DNA of 64,000 nucleotides. Source: Tetracentron sinense (Eukaryota; Streptophyta; Magnoliopsida; Trochodendrales; Trochodendraceae). The notes beneath the pieces were generated by a model, which was given only the letters and a program-made list of their open reading frames with translations, searched no databases and had not been told where the DNA came from. The position numbers and the translations under genes are program-made. Below, piece after piece: positions 41,946 to 52,600 of this stretch. Location of the stretch: positions 62,001-126,000 of the forward strand of contig JABCRI010001446.1 in assembly GCA_015143295.1 (NCBI GenBank), in the 5' to 3' direction. Every line of letters starts with the position of its first letter. Positions within the stretch are counted from its first letter, which is position 1.

Positions 41946-44900
41946 TCATTCAAACAACTCGGGGTACTTCGCCTTGACTTCGGCCTCACGTTCCCACGTA
42001 GCCTCTTCTCGAGCGTGATGTTGCCATTGCACGAGAACTAGCGGAATAGTCTTGTTGCGAAGTACTTGGTCTCTCCTATCCAAAATATGAACCGGCTTCT
42101 CAACTAAAGTGAGGTCCTCTCGGATCTCAATCGGACCAAGCTCGATGACATGAGAAGGATCCGAGATGTACTTCCGAAGCTGGGAGATATGAAACACGTT
42201 GTGGACCGCCGCCATGTGAGCGGGCAAGGCAACACGGTAAGCCACCTCGCCAACTCGAGTAATGATCTCGAACGGACCCACATATCTCGGGCTAAGCTTG
42301 CCTCTCTTCCCGAATCGCATAACACCTTTGGTCGGTGAAATCCTTACAAACACAAAATCACCGACTCGGAATTCAAGATCCCTCCTTCGGTTGTCGGCAT
42401 AGCTTTTCTGTCTATCTTGTGCGGTCTTCAACCTCTCCCGGATAAGCTTGACCCTATCCACGGTTTGTTCAATTAACTCGGGGCCCAAAATCTTTCTTTC
42501 TCCCACTTCATCCCAATACAACGGGGATCTACAACTTCTTCCGTACAAAGCCTCGAAAGGCGCCATTTGTATGCTTTCTTGATAACTATTGTTGTAAGCG
42601 AATTCCACCAAAGGTAGGTGATCTTCCCAACTTCCCTTGAAGTCTAGCATACATGCTCGGAGCATATCTTCAATAACCTGATTCACCCTCTCGGTTTGCC
42701 CGTCGGTCTGTGGGTGGAAAGCTGTGCTAAAGTCTAATCGGGAGCCCATTGCACCTTGAAAACTTTTCCAAAACCTGGATGTGAATCTTGGGTCTCTATC
42801 CGACACAATACTCACTGGCACCCCATGTAATCGGACTATTTCCTTGATGTATAGCTCCGCTAACTGATTGGAGTTGAATGTAGTCCGGTACGGTAAGAAA
42901 TGAGCGGACTTCGTGAGTCTATCAACAACTACCCATATAGCATCAGTCTTCCTAACCGTCTTCGGCAACCCCACGATGAAATCCATAGAGATATGTTCCC
43001 ATTTCCACTCGGGAATAGGGAGGGACTGCAAAAGGCCCGCTGGTCTCAAATGCTCTGCTTTCACCTGTTGGCATACCAAACACCGTGCCACATACTCCGC
43101 AACCTCCCTCTTCATGTTTCGCCACCAAAAGTGACTCTTGAGGTTCCGGTACATCTTTGTCCCCCCGGGATGCACTGTATACTTAGACCGGTGAGCTTCG
43201 TCCATAATCTCTCTCCGAAGGTCTGCATTGGCTGGGACACAAAGCCTTCCCTTGAATGTAATAGCACCTCGGCTAGTGAGAGAGAAGTCCGTACTACCCT
43301 TGGCCACTTCCCTATCCCGGAAAACCAACAAGTCAGTGTCCGTGGCTTGATACTCCTGGATCAAGTCTATAAGGTACGGCCGAACTGTAACATTTGCCAA
43401 AACCGGACTGCGGACAGAATCGTTCACACTGATGTCTAGATTTGCCAAATCGTCTAACAGTCTCCATTCCCGCACCAACATGTGAGCCAACAACCCCGAT
43501 GGTTTCCTACTCAGAGCGTCTGCCACCATATTTGCTTTTCCCGGGTGATATTGGATAGTGCACTCGTAGTCCTTTAAGAACTCAATCCAACGCCGTTGTC
43601 GTAAGTTTAACTCTTTTTGGGAAAAGAGATACTTGAGGCTCTTGTGGTCCGTGTACACATAGAACTCCACCCCGTACAGATAATGTCGCCAAATTTTAAG
43701 TGCAAACACGACCGCCGCAAGCTCCAAGTCGTGAGTGGGGTAGTTCTTTTCATGCTCTTTCAACTGCCTTGACGCATAGGCAATGACCTTCTTGTGTTGC
43801 ATTAGGACACACCCGAGTCCAACATGCGAGGCATCGCTGTACACCTCATACCCAAAAGGTCCAGATGGCACAGTAAGGACAGGGGCTGTGGTGAGGCGTT
43901 TCTTCAACTCTTGGAAACTTACTTCACATCGGTCACTCCAACTGAACTTTGCACTTTTTCTTGTCAAGTAGGTGAGAGGTGCAGCCAAACTGGAGAATCC
44001 CTCCACAAATCTCCGGTAGTAGCCTGCCAATCCGAGGAAACTACGTATCTCCGTAACGCTCTTGGGCCTCTCCCAACTCATGACTGCCTCAACCTTGGCT
44101 GGATCTACAGAAATACCCTCGGCCGACACCACATGTCCAAGAAATGCGACCTTCTCTAACCAGAACTCGCACTTACTCAATTTGGCATATAGCCTATGCT
44201 CTCTCAACATCTCCAGAGCAAGGCGGAGGTCTCGCGCGTGATCTTCCCGTGTCTGGGAATACACCAAAATGTCATCAATGAATATAATCAAGCATCGATC
44301 CAAGTAAGATCGGAACACCCGGTTCATCAAATCCATGAATGCCGCCGGTGCATTCGTCAGCCCAAAAGGCATGACAAGGAACTCGTAATGCCCATACCGA
44401 GTCCTGAAAGCCGTCTTCTGAACATCTTCCGCCTTGATCCTTAATTGGTGATACCCCGATCTAAGATCAATTTTGGAGAAGAATCTCGCTCCCTTCAGTT
44501 GGTCAAACAAGTCGTCTATCCTTGGCAAGGGATAACGATTCTTGATAGTTACCTTGTTCAACTGACGGTAGTCTATACACATCCTCATAGACCCGTCTTT
44601 CTTCTTTACAAAAAGGACCGGAGCTCCCCACGGTGACACACTTGGTTGGATGAAACCAAGTTGTTGTAACTCCTCAATCTGCTTCTTTAATTCTTCAAGC
44701 TCTATAGGGGCCATTCTATATGGTGCCCTTGAAATCGGAGCGGTACCCGGAGCAAGCTCTATAGCGAATTCAATCTCTCTATCAGGAGGTAATCCGGGAA
44801 GTTCTTCCGGGAACACATCTAAGAACTCACTCACAACTGGAATAGCCGATGAGTTTTGTGATTCTGGGTGTGCTATACTCAAGGCTGCGAGGCGAGCAAT

Positions 44901-45266
44901 GTCCCTCTCTCTTAATCCTCGGAAGTGAAAAGGCTTACCCCCTTCCGGCTTGAAATTCACCATCTTTTCAAAACATGCAACATGCCCGTGATGGCTTGCC
45001 AACCAATCCATACCAAGAATGACGTCAAAGTCTAAATCTTGGAAACCCAGGACGATAAGGTCGGCTAACAATTCATTCTCCCCCACTTGAACCACACTAT
45101 CCCTGAATATCTTGTCCGTATCAACCGACTTGCCGAGTGGAGTTGCAATGGTCAACTCCCGCTCCAACGGAGTAGCCTCAGTCGAAAAGCCCTTTGCAAA
45201 ACTTGGGGAGACAAAAGAGTGAGTAGACCCTGTGTCTATCAACACTCGAGCGAGACATTCGTTCAC
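41946..45266 (-). CDS. pol: E Pol polyprotein (protease, RT, RNase H, integrase, chromodomain)
   Basis: Open for 1106 codons from the GTG at 45266, which is not a likely start: no ATG lies between the upstream stop and the protease, so translation probably enters by splicing from gag. Domains: retropepsin DTG at 11-13; RT with FFSKID (D267) and FIDD (D331, D332); RNase H with D478, E515, D540 and D583; integrase zinc finger H692, H699, C729, C732; integrase core D762, D823, E859 with 35 residues between the last two; GPF at 997-999; chromodomain about 1059-1106. All catalytic residues are present. The RT/RNase H wording ([17 protein letters not shown]) and the chromodomain place it in the Tekay/Del chromovirus lineage. 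Chromodomains of such elements are thought to steer integration to heterochromatin, which fits the nested surroundings. Confidence 0.96.
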   Translation of the reverse strand: MNECLARVLIDTGSTHSFVSPSFAKGFSTEATPLERELTIATPLGKSVDTDKIFRDSVVQVGENELLADLIVLGFQDLDFDVILGMDWLASHHGHVACFEKMVNFKPEGGKPFHFRGLRERDIARLAALSIAHPESQNSSAIPVVSEFLDVFPEELPGLPPDREIEFAIELAPGTAPISRAPYRMAPIELEELKKQIEELQQLGFIQPSVSPWGAPVLFVKKKDGSMRMCIDYRQLNKVTIKNRYPLPRIDDLFDQLKGARFFSKIDLRSGYHQLRIKAEDVQKTAFRTRYGHYEFLVMPFGLTNAPAAFMDLMNRVFRSYLDRCLIIFIDDILVYSQTREDHARDLRLALEMLREHRLYAKLSKCEFWLEKVAFLGHVVSAEGISVDPAKVEAVMSWERPKSVTEIRSFLGLAGYYRRFVEGFSSLAAPLTYLTRKSAKFSWSDRCEVSFQELKKRLTTAPVLTVPSGPFGYEVYSDASHVGLGCVLMQHKKVIAYASRQLKEHEKNYPTHDLELAAVVFALKIWRHYLYGVEFYVYTDHKSLKYLFSQKELNLRQRRWIEFLKDYECTIQYHPGKANMVADALSRKPSGLLAHMLVREWRLLDDLANLDISVNDSVRSPVLANVTVRPYLIDLIQEYQATDTDLLVFRDREVAKGSTDFSLTSRGAITFKGRLCVPANADLRREIMDEAHRSKYTVHPGGTKMYRNLKSHFWWRNMKREVAEYVARCLVCQQVKAEHLRPAGLLQSLPIPEWKWEHISMDFIVGLPKTVRKTDAIWVVVDRLTKSAHFLPYRTTFNSNQLAELYIKEIVRLHGVPVSIVSDRDPRFTSRFWKSFQGAMGSRLDFSTAFHPQTDGQTERVNQVIEDMLRACMLDFKGSWEDHLPLVEFAYNNSYQESIQMAPFEALYGRSCRSPLYWDEVGERKILGPELIEQTVDRVKLIRERLKTAQDRQKSYADNRRRDLEFRVGDFVFVRISPTKGVMRFGKRGKLSPRYVGPFEIITRVGEVAYRVALPAHMAAVHNVFHISQLRKYISDPSHVIELGPIEIREDLTLVEKPVHILDRRDQVLRNKTIPLVLVQWQHHAREEATWEREAEVKAKYPELFE

Positions 45267-45277
45267 TAATAAAGCGC

Positions 45278-45411
45278 CTGTGCGATTAAGTAACTAATAT
45301 CAGTAGATTTCAAATAGTAACAAGCATCATACATAGGTAACCCTTAGTATAACTAACCGCATAACAAGCCACAGAAATTTTATACAACTTAAACTCAAAA
45401 TTCTCGCGTAC
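45278..45411 (-). other. Putative gag-pol intron of E
   Basis: 134 bp with borders GTGCAAG^GTACGCGAG and TTAATCGCACAG^GCGC. Unspliced, Gag stops five codons after the donor. Spliced, the codon CAA is followed by a split Gly codon and the frame runs into the protease ([14 protein letters not shown]). Two in-frame stops inside the stretch rule out simple read-through, and no slippery frameshift site is evident. The positions and phase are shared with B and J. Confidence 0.7.
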
Positions 45412-46648
45412 CTTGCACGACATCGTCGGATGCACGTGCGTCTCTCTCCGATAGAGCAAAAACTCGACCCTGAGTGGCTGGGCGAGGAGGCCGGGCAGAC
45501 TGTGAGGCCCTTGAAGCCTGAGAAGAGCTAGGCTGAGATGTCTGCCTAATCGGGGGCCTGCTCCCCGAAGACTGAGCTGGCAATCGACGTCGGGGACAAT
45601 CCCGAATCATGTGGCCCTGGTCGCCACAATGAAAACAGCCTCCTGTAGCCTTCCGACATTCCCCTACTGGATGCCTCCTTCCACAAAGGGTGCAGACATC
45701 ATGTGAATAAGTGGGAGGAGTATAACCCGTAGCCTGAGTCACTGCGGGGCGAGGAGCATACGAGGTAGCCGGGCGAAAAGCCGGTGGAGAAAAAGGGCGG
45801 AGAGCCTGTGGTGCCGAGTACATCCTCTGTGACTGAGCCGGCCCTGCGAACTGATAAGACATAGTCCTAGCTCTCTTCTCCCCTGAACTACTAGACTGTC
45901 CCTTCTCTATTCCTCTTCTCTTAAAGAACTCTTCGGAATTCGACTCGGCCAACAATGCCTTGTCCACAACTTCTGAATATGTCTCATGTCGGAACATTGA
46001 GACACGATCCTTGAGGTAGGCCTTCAACCCCCTCTCGAATTTCCGGGCCTTCATAGCCTCGGTAGCTATCATGTGTGGAGCAAATCGAGATAGCTCTGAG
46101 AACTTGGCTTCGTAAGCCGCTACCGACATATTACCTTGCTCCAAGGTAATAAATTCAATTTCTTTCTTTTCTTTCATCCCAACCGGAAAGTATTTCTTGT
46201 AGAAAACGTCCAAGAATTCTCCCCATGTCCATTCTTGGCCTTGTCGGGTCAACTCTCGAGTCCGAAGTGCAGACTTCCACCAATGGTCGGCCTCGCCTTC
46301 AAGCATAAAGGCAGCCCATGTGACCCTCTCTACTTCCGTAGGTGCCAAAACCGAGAATATCTTCTCAAGTTGCCGAATCCAACCCTCGGCAATAAGTGGA
46401 TCAATGCTTCCACAAAAAGTTGGAGGCCTCATCCTCCGGAAAGCTTCTATCCCGGCTTGGGCTCGGTTAGGAGGAGCCGGTATAAGTGCCGCATTAGGCG
46501 GGGTGGCCGGTTGCCTTGCCGCCAACATAGCCAAAGTCTCGGCTATGGATGCGAATGCTTGGGCAAAGTCGGGCTGATCATCACCCGATGGAGCATCACC
46601 TCCATTACCCCTCGTGTTGTACCCGCGACCCCGGGTATTGCGTCTCAT
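45395..46648 (-). CDS. gag: E Gag (417 aa)
   Basis: ATG 46648-46646 (MRRNTRGRGYN), chosen because B, C and J gag start with the same M-R-basic motif; the frame is open slightly further upstream without an ATG. Residues about 73-215 form the retrotransposon capsid domain (MRPPTFCGSIDPLIAEGWI, ADHWWKSALRT, FYKKYFPVG, MSVAAYEAKFSELSRFA). A Pro/Ser/Tyr-rich linker follows. C319/C322 form an extra CX2C. The zinc knuckle CX2CX4HX4C is C338, C341, H346, C351. The C-terminus (ASDDVVQGTREF) overlaps the splice donor, so the last four residues or so are specific to the unspliced product. It would package element RNA in cytoplasmic particles. Confidence 0.95.
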   Translation of the reverse strand: MRRNTRGRGYNTRGNGGDAPSGDDQPDFAQAFASIAETLAMLAARQPATPPNAALIPAPPNRAQAGIEAFRRMRPPTFCGSIDPLIAEGWIRQLEKIFSVLAPTEVERVTWAAFMLEGEADHWWKSALRTRELTRQGQEWTWGEFLDVFYKKYFPVGMKEKKEIEFITLEQGNMSVAAYEAKFSELSRFAPHMIATEAMKARKFERGLKAYLKDRVSMFRHETYSEVVDKALLAESNSEEFFKRRGIEKGQSSSSGEKRARTMSYQFAGPAQSQRMYSAPQALRPFSPPAFRPATSYAPRPAVTQATGYTPPTYSHDVCTLCGRRHPVGECRKATGGCFHCGDQGHMIRDCPRRRLPAQSSGSRPPIRQTSQPSSSQASRASQSARPPRPATQGRVFALSERDARASDDVVQGTREF

Positions 46649-46961
46649 GATTTCTCCTGAGAACGACAATACAGCATGAGTCTAACTTGGATACGCATTT
46701 AGTACAATTTTTCGCAATTCACTCAATACATATTCATCAAGCACATTTAATAAGTACAACACCAATAATGTACACATGGTATATAACACAATAGCATAAC
46801 ATACAATCCGTGTTCCTAGCGTAGGACACTATGTTCGGTTGAAGTTCAACCCATTTTGACTAAGACTAACTTGTTAGTCTATACTTGGAACACAACTCTC
46901 TAAGGTGATTCTAATACCTTGTTCAATCATCTAAGTGACCCTAGGGACTCTAATGCCTAGA
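46649..46961 (-). other. Leader of E between PBS and gag
   Basis: About 310 bp, AT-rich, no ORF. Nothing else recognisable. Confidence 0.6.
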
Positions 46962-46973
46962 GCTCTGATACCA
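46962..46973 (-). other. Primer-binding site of E (tRNA-iMet)
   Basis: TGGTATCAGAGC on the minus strand, four bases (GAAG) inside the LTR border. Confidence 0.95.
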
Positions 46974-46977
46974 CTTC

Positions 46978-49381
46978 TGTCACGCCCCAAAATACCCCCT
47001 AGGAGTTAAGGGATACTTTAGAGGTGACTACGTGAACCTGCCAAACCATCCTGTAATGGAAGAGGCTAAACATAATATAATACAATGATAATCAGAGCGC
47101 GGAAACTAAACATAAGTGCGGAAGCATAAGCCAACTTTTTCTTTTCTTCTATTACTCCATATAGTATTCCAAGTTAACATATACTAAATACAATCAAAGT
47201 AAAGGTGGACATGCCCACCTATCAAAATACAAAAAGGAACTCTCTAACACTCTCCTCTCAACAGTAGTCGAGGTATGGCCACACATCCAAGTCCCCATCC
47301 TCTTGAGACTGCCATGGGATAGGTGGCTCCCTCTCCTCTACATACTCCTCCTCGACCCAAGGCTCGGGGTCGAGGACATCCACAGTACCTGTCGACATAA
47401 AAGTACGGCTGAGCATGGAATACTCAGCGAGTACAAACTACTAGCTAACCATAACAATAGCGAAAGCATAACAACAGTGAGCAATACAAGATATTAATTT
47501 GAAGCAATAGTGAAAGCATAAGATACATAGCCATATCTTGACATGCGTGTATGAATGCAAAAACCTCGGTAAAACTCATGTCTCGGAAACCTTTTTCGTG
47601 TCTCGGTCAAATCATGTATGTGTGTCGTGTCTTGTCTTGTATTTCATGTCTTGATTTGTTCTTGACTTGTATACTTGTGAGCCAGAGGCTAGCACCCTTC
47701 CTTGGGCTACCAACCTCCTTGTCATGTTCTTGTTCCATTTCTCTTGTGAGCCAGAGGCTAGCACCCTTCCTTGGGCTACCAACCTCCTTGTCATGTTCTC
47801 TCTTGCATTTCACTTGTGAGCCAGAGGCTAGCACCCTTCCTTGGGCTACCAACCTCCTTGTCATGTTCTTGTTTCATTTCACTTGTGAGCCAGAGGCTAG
47901 CACCCTTCCTTGGGCTACCAACCTCCTTGTCGTGTTCTTGTTTCATTTCACTTGTGAGCCAGAGGCTAGCACCCTTCCTTGGGCTACCAACCTCCTTGTC
48001 ATGTTCTTGTTTCCTTGTTTGCTTTATTATGCACAATTACTCTTGGAAACCCAATTCATGCATGCATGCGTGCTTGTGTGCTTGTCAATAGTGGTAATCA
48101 TGATGACATACTTGAATGGGCGGATCACAAGAATATGACATTTCAATCCTTAACATAGTGGTATGAGAATTTAGGCAACATATAGCACATTTGAGCAATT
48201 TATCATTCCTAAGGAATTTACACAATTTCTATTTCCATTTTCTTCATTAAGTCCATTTATTCCTAGTTTAGGCATTTTGTCAAACACATAGCATGCAAGG
48301 TTCCTTAATGGTTCATCTTCTTCTTTTTAGTGCCTACTTTCCATCCAAAATCAAGGTATGTTCATTATTGGTAAAGTACCCATCCACCATTTCCATCACA
48401 CACATCACCCAACATACACCTCGGCATCCAATCGCCACATCAACACCCACACACATCCATACCTTTTTTCTTATCTTATTTAGGTTCATTGGAGATGATA
48501 CATTTATATGGGAGGCAAACATAATAGCATAAATCACATTTCATAAGGAAAACCTAGATTTATTGCTAGGGTAAGTTAGTAGGGTGTACTAACCTTGAAC
48601 CAAGGCTTGATCCTTAGTAGAAACCTTGATTGAAGCTCCAACTCGCAAGAAGAAAGATCCTTGCTTGAAGAAGGCTTAGTGTGGGGAAAACAACCTTGAA
48701 GTTGCCGTAGAAAACGCTGCCCTACCTTGGAGAAGGAGTCCCACACGAACTTGAGGTTGGATTTTCGAAATCCAAGCTTTTAGGGATGCTCTTGGGGTGC
48801 TTAAACCATTGATCTTACTCTCAATGGAAAGGGGGTTTTGGAACCCTAGTTTCTTCTCCCTCTCTCTCAAATATCCCTAAGTGTTGTAAGTGAGGCCTCA
48901 AAGGGTCGAGCAAACCCTTATGGGTAAGGGTTTAACACCCAAAAGACGAAAACGCCCTTACTGAATTTTCTGAAAAACACGAAGACCGAGCGATCGGTGG
49001 TTATGACCGATCGATCGGTTGCCTACCGAGCGATCGGTGTTTATGACCGATCGACCGGTCAAAAACTCACTCTTTGGAAAATTTCCCCATACAAACTTTC
49101 TGACCGCGCGATAGCTACCGATCGATCGGTTATGGACCGATCGATCGCTGACTGGACCGAGCGATCGGTCCTCTGTATGTCTGGACTGTTTTGACCATAT
49201 CTTTTGACTCGCTCGTCGGATTTCGACGATTCAACTTGCGTTGGGTTCGTCTTTCGAAAACGCACATTTCTGACGTTTCGAAATTTCCAATTTCTCTCTT
49301 ATTTATTAATTAGACTACGAAAACGGCCAATTAGCTATGAAAGTGCCATTCATTAAAGATGAAAAAATCCGGGGTGCTACT
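46978..49381 (-). repeat. 5' LTR of E (2404 bp)
   Basis: Same contents as the 3' LTR with five rather than six 69-bp repeats, small ORF at 47258-47398 (MSTGTVDVLDPEPWVEEEYV..., 46 aa) and palindrome array at 48985-49169. This is the promoter copy for element transcription. Confidence 0.95.
47258..47398 (-). CDS. LTR small ORF of E 5' LTR (46 aa)
   Basis: ATG 47398. It differs from the 3' LTR copy by MSTG for MSAG and by Glu for Lys in the PWVxEEY core; the latter equals the other family and is probably the ancestral state. In the element transcript it would lie in the long leader upstream of gag. Confidence 0.5.
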   Translation of the reverse strand: MSTGTVDVLDPEPWVEEEYVEEREPPIPWQSQEDGDLDVWPYLDYC

Positions 49382-49386
49382 TAGGT

Positions 49387-50407
49387 AGTCATTCTGAGCA
49401 CATGTAATTGATCCAAATCAACTGCAATAATTATGGTATTATTCCCATAAACTTTTTAGGGAACCATAAATGATATCATAATTAACATTTAATTAAATGA
49501 TAGCCCGTGGACTCGAAGCAGATAATTAAACAATTTAATTAAATCTCAGTCCGTTCTCTCGAATCAAATAATTAAACTACTTAATTAATTGATAACCCAT
49601 TAAACGATTTAATAGCATCACATGCTCTCAAATCAAATAATGGAATTTTGGAAAAATTTGAAAGCCTGTTTGGAAAATTAATTTAGAAAACTTCTTTTCC
49701 CGCTTTAGATTTTTGACTCAAGTTTTGACCCTCAAAACGATTGATTCTGGAAAAACTTTCTTCACGAAAGTTGTAGATCTTTTCGACGGCTTTGAAACGA
49801 TGTACTGATGGACCTAAATTGGACTTACGGTCACAAAGTTATGGCTGAAATACTGAAACTTTATCGATTCTTCTAATCAAATACAAATCCGAAAATCTAT
49901 GAATCAATTTTAATCGAAATAAGCTTTAATTTCCAAGAACGCTTAAGCAAGGGTGTCTAACACTATGAGATTTATTAATTAACATTTAATAAATAAAATC
50001 TCATCTATATATGCTAGCCAAAATATCAATGGGTATCTAAGTGGTCTAAATCAAAAGGAAAACTTGCCCTGGGCTCTCTAAAATAAATTAAACAATTTCA
50101 TTTAATATTCTAAAAGGATTTTCAATCCTTGAAGGCTATAATCAAGATTTAGATATCTCTAAATACCTATCCCTTATGAAAAGATGTTTTGAAAAAATCC
50201 AAAACCAAAATTAGTATCACACTAATTTATAAGGGTCTGATCTCTCCCTCAATAACTAGAGGGATCCCTTAGCCCTAATAAATGATTATCCAATAATCAA
50301 GAATCTAGAAGATTGAATCATTAGGGTAACCAAAATTCATAGGGGAGGCATTCTTGATATAATTAAAATTTGATTATACCCTGAAACCAAAGAGAAGCAT
50401 AGCCAAG
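49387..50407 (-). other. D internal region, right part
   Basis: About 1 kb of AT-rich sequence between element E and the D primer-binding site. It should correspond to the copia leader and gag start, but I recognise no ORF or domain. It carries several ATTAAATGA/TTTAATTAA-type tracts (49480-49620). Confidence 0.5.
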
Positions 50408-50419
50408 GCTCTGATATCA
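50408..50419 (-). other. Primer-binding site of D
   Basis: TGATATCAGAGC (minus strand) beside the right LTR, one base off the tRNA-iMet complement. Confidence 0.75.
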
Positions 50420-50420
50420 C

Positions 50421-52595
50421 TGAAAGTATGCCTCTTTTTAATTTTAGAAACACAGTTCTTGGAGGGCATACATCGAATCCCAAGATCTGACTAAGATTCT
50501 AATTGATTTTATTCAATGAAGGTTAGAATAACATTCACCTTTGTGACTTTGAAATTGTTAAGTCAAATCCACATAAGAATAGTACTCACAAAACTTCACA
50601 AGTGTCAAGTCTCCTGTCGATTCACACGAACCTTCTTTTTCCTTCAAAGCTTTCTCTAATGGAAGCTACTGGCCCTTCCAAATTCCATGCTCTTTTATCT
50701 TTTCTTCTTTTCTTTGATCCAAGAACCTTTCTTGATCAAACAAGATCCAATCTTGATCTTCAAAGAACTTGTTCTTCATCATCAAGATTAAAAACCAAAC
50801 AAAAAAGAAGAAGGGGAAGGGTGACCGTACACCCTCAAAGGGGGAGAGGGCTAGGCGTGAACTTGAGGAGAGGGAGAGAAGAAAAAATTCTGGAGAATTA
50901 TATATTCCTTAAAGGCCTGGGCATCCACTCCTTTATATATAAGTTTCCTCTTGGTTTCTTGAATTGTAATCTAATTATAATTCATTAACCTTATCCTAAT
51001 CCAATCAGGATTCCTCAATAGTTTCCTTTATTGATTATTCTCCTAATCCAATTAGGATTAATCTTAAAAGAAACTAACCTTATCCATTAGTAACTAATCT
51101 TATCCTTATCCAATAAGGAATCTTGAATTAGTAACTAACTAATGGAATCCCTAACAATTAGGGAATCTTTAATTAGTAACTAACTAACTAACTAACCTTA
51201 TACAATAAGGTTTTAATTAATTAGAAACTAATTCCTCCATGAAGTGGGCGTCCCACCCTAGGTGGGTCCCACTCCACATGTCCCCAATGGGTTCTAAACC
51301 CTTTTGGTCACTTTAACTATTCTTTTAAAATATTCCCCAATGGGTCCTACCCATTTGGTTTTTCACATCTAATGTGATTCCACATTTTAGAGCTTCACTA
51401 TACCATATAGTGATCACTTAGAGAAATTAATTAATTTAATTAATAATTAAAATAAATACTTTAAAAAGGTCCTTGTGTGTGGGATCTAAAGGAATCTCTT
51501 ATTTCCAGTTGTGGGAACAAGTACTCAACCTTTTTGGTTAAAGCATTGTTACTAGGAAACACCTTTCCTACACTCCATTAGGATTATAGAATTTTATCTG
51601 TATCCCTGGACTTCCACCAATCACAATTAATGTCCATTAACACAACGTGATTAATCTCCAGAAATTAGAGAATTGCTTGTAAGTACCATCTCAAAAATAT
51701 ATTTACAAATAAATCCTTCCACAGTCCAATATCATTTGTAAGCTTCCAGGATTGGAACAATTCCACTGTCTTAGTCCCTAGCTTATGAATAGAACCCTTT
51801 CTCATGATTACTTTTTCATTGAACTGAACCTCCAAAACACTTTTCAAGAAACATTAGAAAAGAACTGACATATATATTTATATATACTTTTCCATATTAA
51901 AAATATCAACTTCGATAAAAACCATTTTACCGAAAAGCACCAGTACTGGATTTAACAATTCAGTTCAACAAGTATCACCTTGATATCAATATCTCCAATT
52001 AAAGAGTTGTGGATTCCTTATTGAGTGTTTACACACTTCTCCAAACATTGTGTACATGACCCAACGTACACGGAGTTAGTTCTGTGTATTGGACATTGTC
52101 GATTGGCACATCAAAGCCATATAGACAGATGTCTGAGAAGATGTTAACCTCTCAGGTCTAAGGACAATTTGTCAAATGGATAACCCTAATACAATCTGAC
52201 AGTGTATTCCATAGGGTATCCACTAGTGACCCCGTTCAGTATTATGTACTTGCTACATATACTCACATGTTTGTCAAGAGTCACCACTCTCTGTGAATGA
52301 GATTCATCACACTATCTCATTGAACTACACATGTGCAAGCCATGATGAAGTACGGTGCCCAACCAGTACTCTAGAGGCTTCGAACAAAATTAGGTCTACA
52401 AGGAACCGGAAAATCATATCTCCTCGCAACCTTTGTATGATTTTCGTACAATGTTACCTATGAAACTTTATGTCATCATCATATGAGACAGTAATTAATA
52501 TAAATACCCTTTATAGTTGGTTGTGTGAATATGATGCTTGTTTAATCAACATAGAAAAGTCTCTTATTGGCTTTCGAGGGCATATATGTCCAAGA
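50421..52595 (-). repeat. 5' LTR of D (2175 bp)
   Basis: Partner of 32802-34982, diverged by scattered substitutions and small indels (clearly more than the E LTRs). The outer end reads GTCCAAGA, so the terminal CA (plus strand) is changed to GA. A TATATATAAAGG box is near 50932-50943. Confidence 0.88.
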
Positions 52596-52600
52596 AGGGA

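Larger units (their letters stand above)
39362..49381 (-). mobile_element. Element E: complete young Tekay/Del-type Ty3 element
   Basis: 10,020 bp with perfect TSD TAGGT (39357-39361 and 49382-49386), inside copia element D. LTRs are 39362-41836 and 46978-49381. They differ by one 69-bp repeat copy and about ten other changes that I can find by eye in 2.4 kb. PBS, gag, intron-like stretch, full pol with chromodomain, and PPT are all present and open. The outermost base of the 5' LTR is A instead of T (minus strand). This is the only element in the window that looks able to make its own proteins. Confidence 0.96.
32802..52595 (-). mobile_element. Element D: degenerate Ty1/copia element
   Basis: TSD AGGGA (32797-32801 and 52596-52600). 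LTRs are 32802-34982 and 50421-52595 (about 2.2 kb), TG...CA on the left copy and TG...GA on the right. The orientation is minus: the PPT GCAAGTGGGAGAT abuts the left LTR and a tRNA-iMet-like PBS abuts the right LTR. The internal region (about 5.4 kb without the nested element E) keeps only scraps of copia integrase and RT. It cannot encode proteins now. Confidence 0.9.

Noticed and set aside
42900-43439. Open frames of 60-180 codons opposite E pol (also 46136-46660 opposite gag)
   Set aside because: Shadow frames on the antisense strand of long conserved coding sequence; no independent signal.
45278-45411. Ribosomal frameshifting between gag and pol of E
   Set aside because: There are in-frame stops in the interval and no clear slippery heptamer; the conserved GT...AG borders fit splicing better. 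Frameshifting is not formally excluded.
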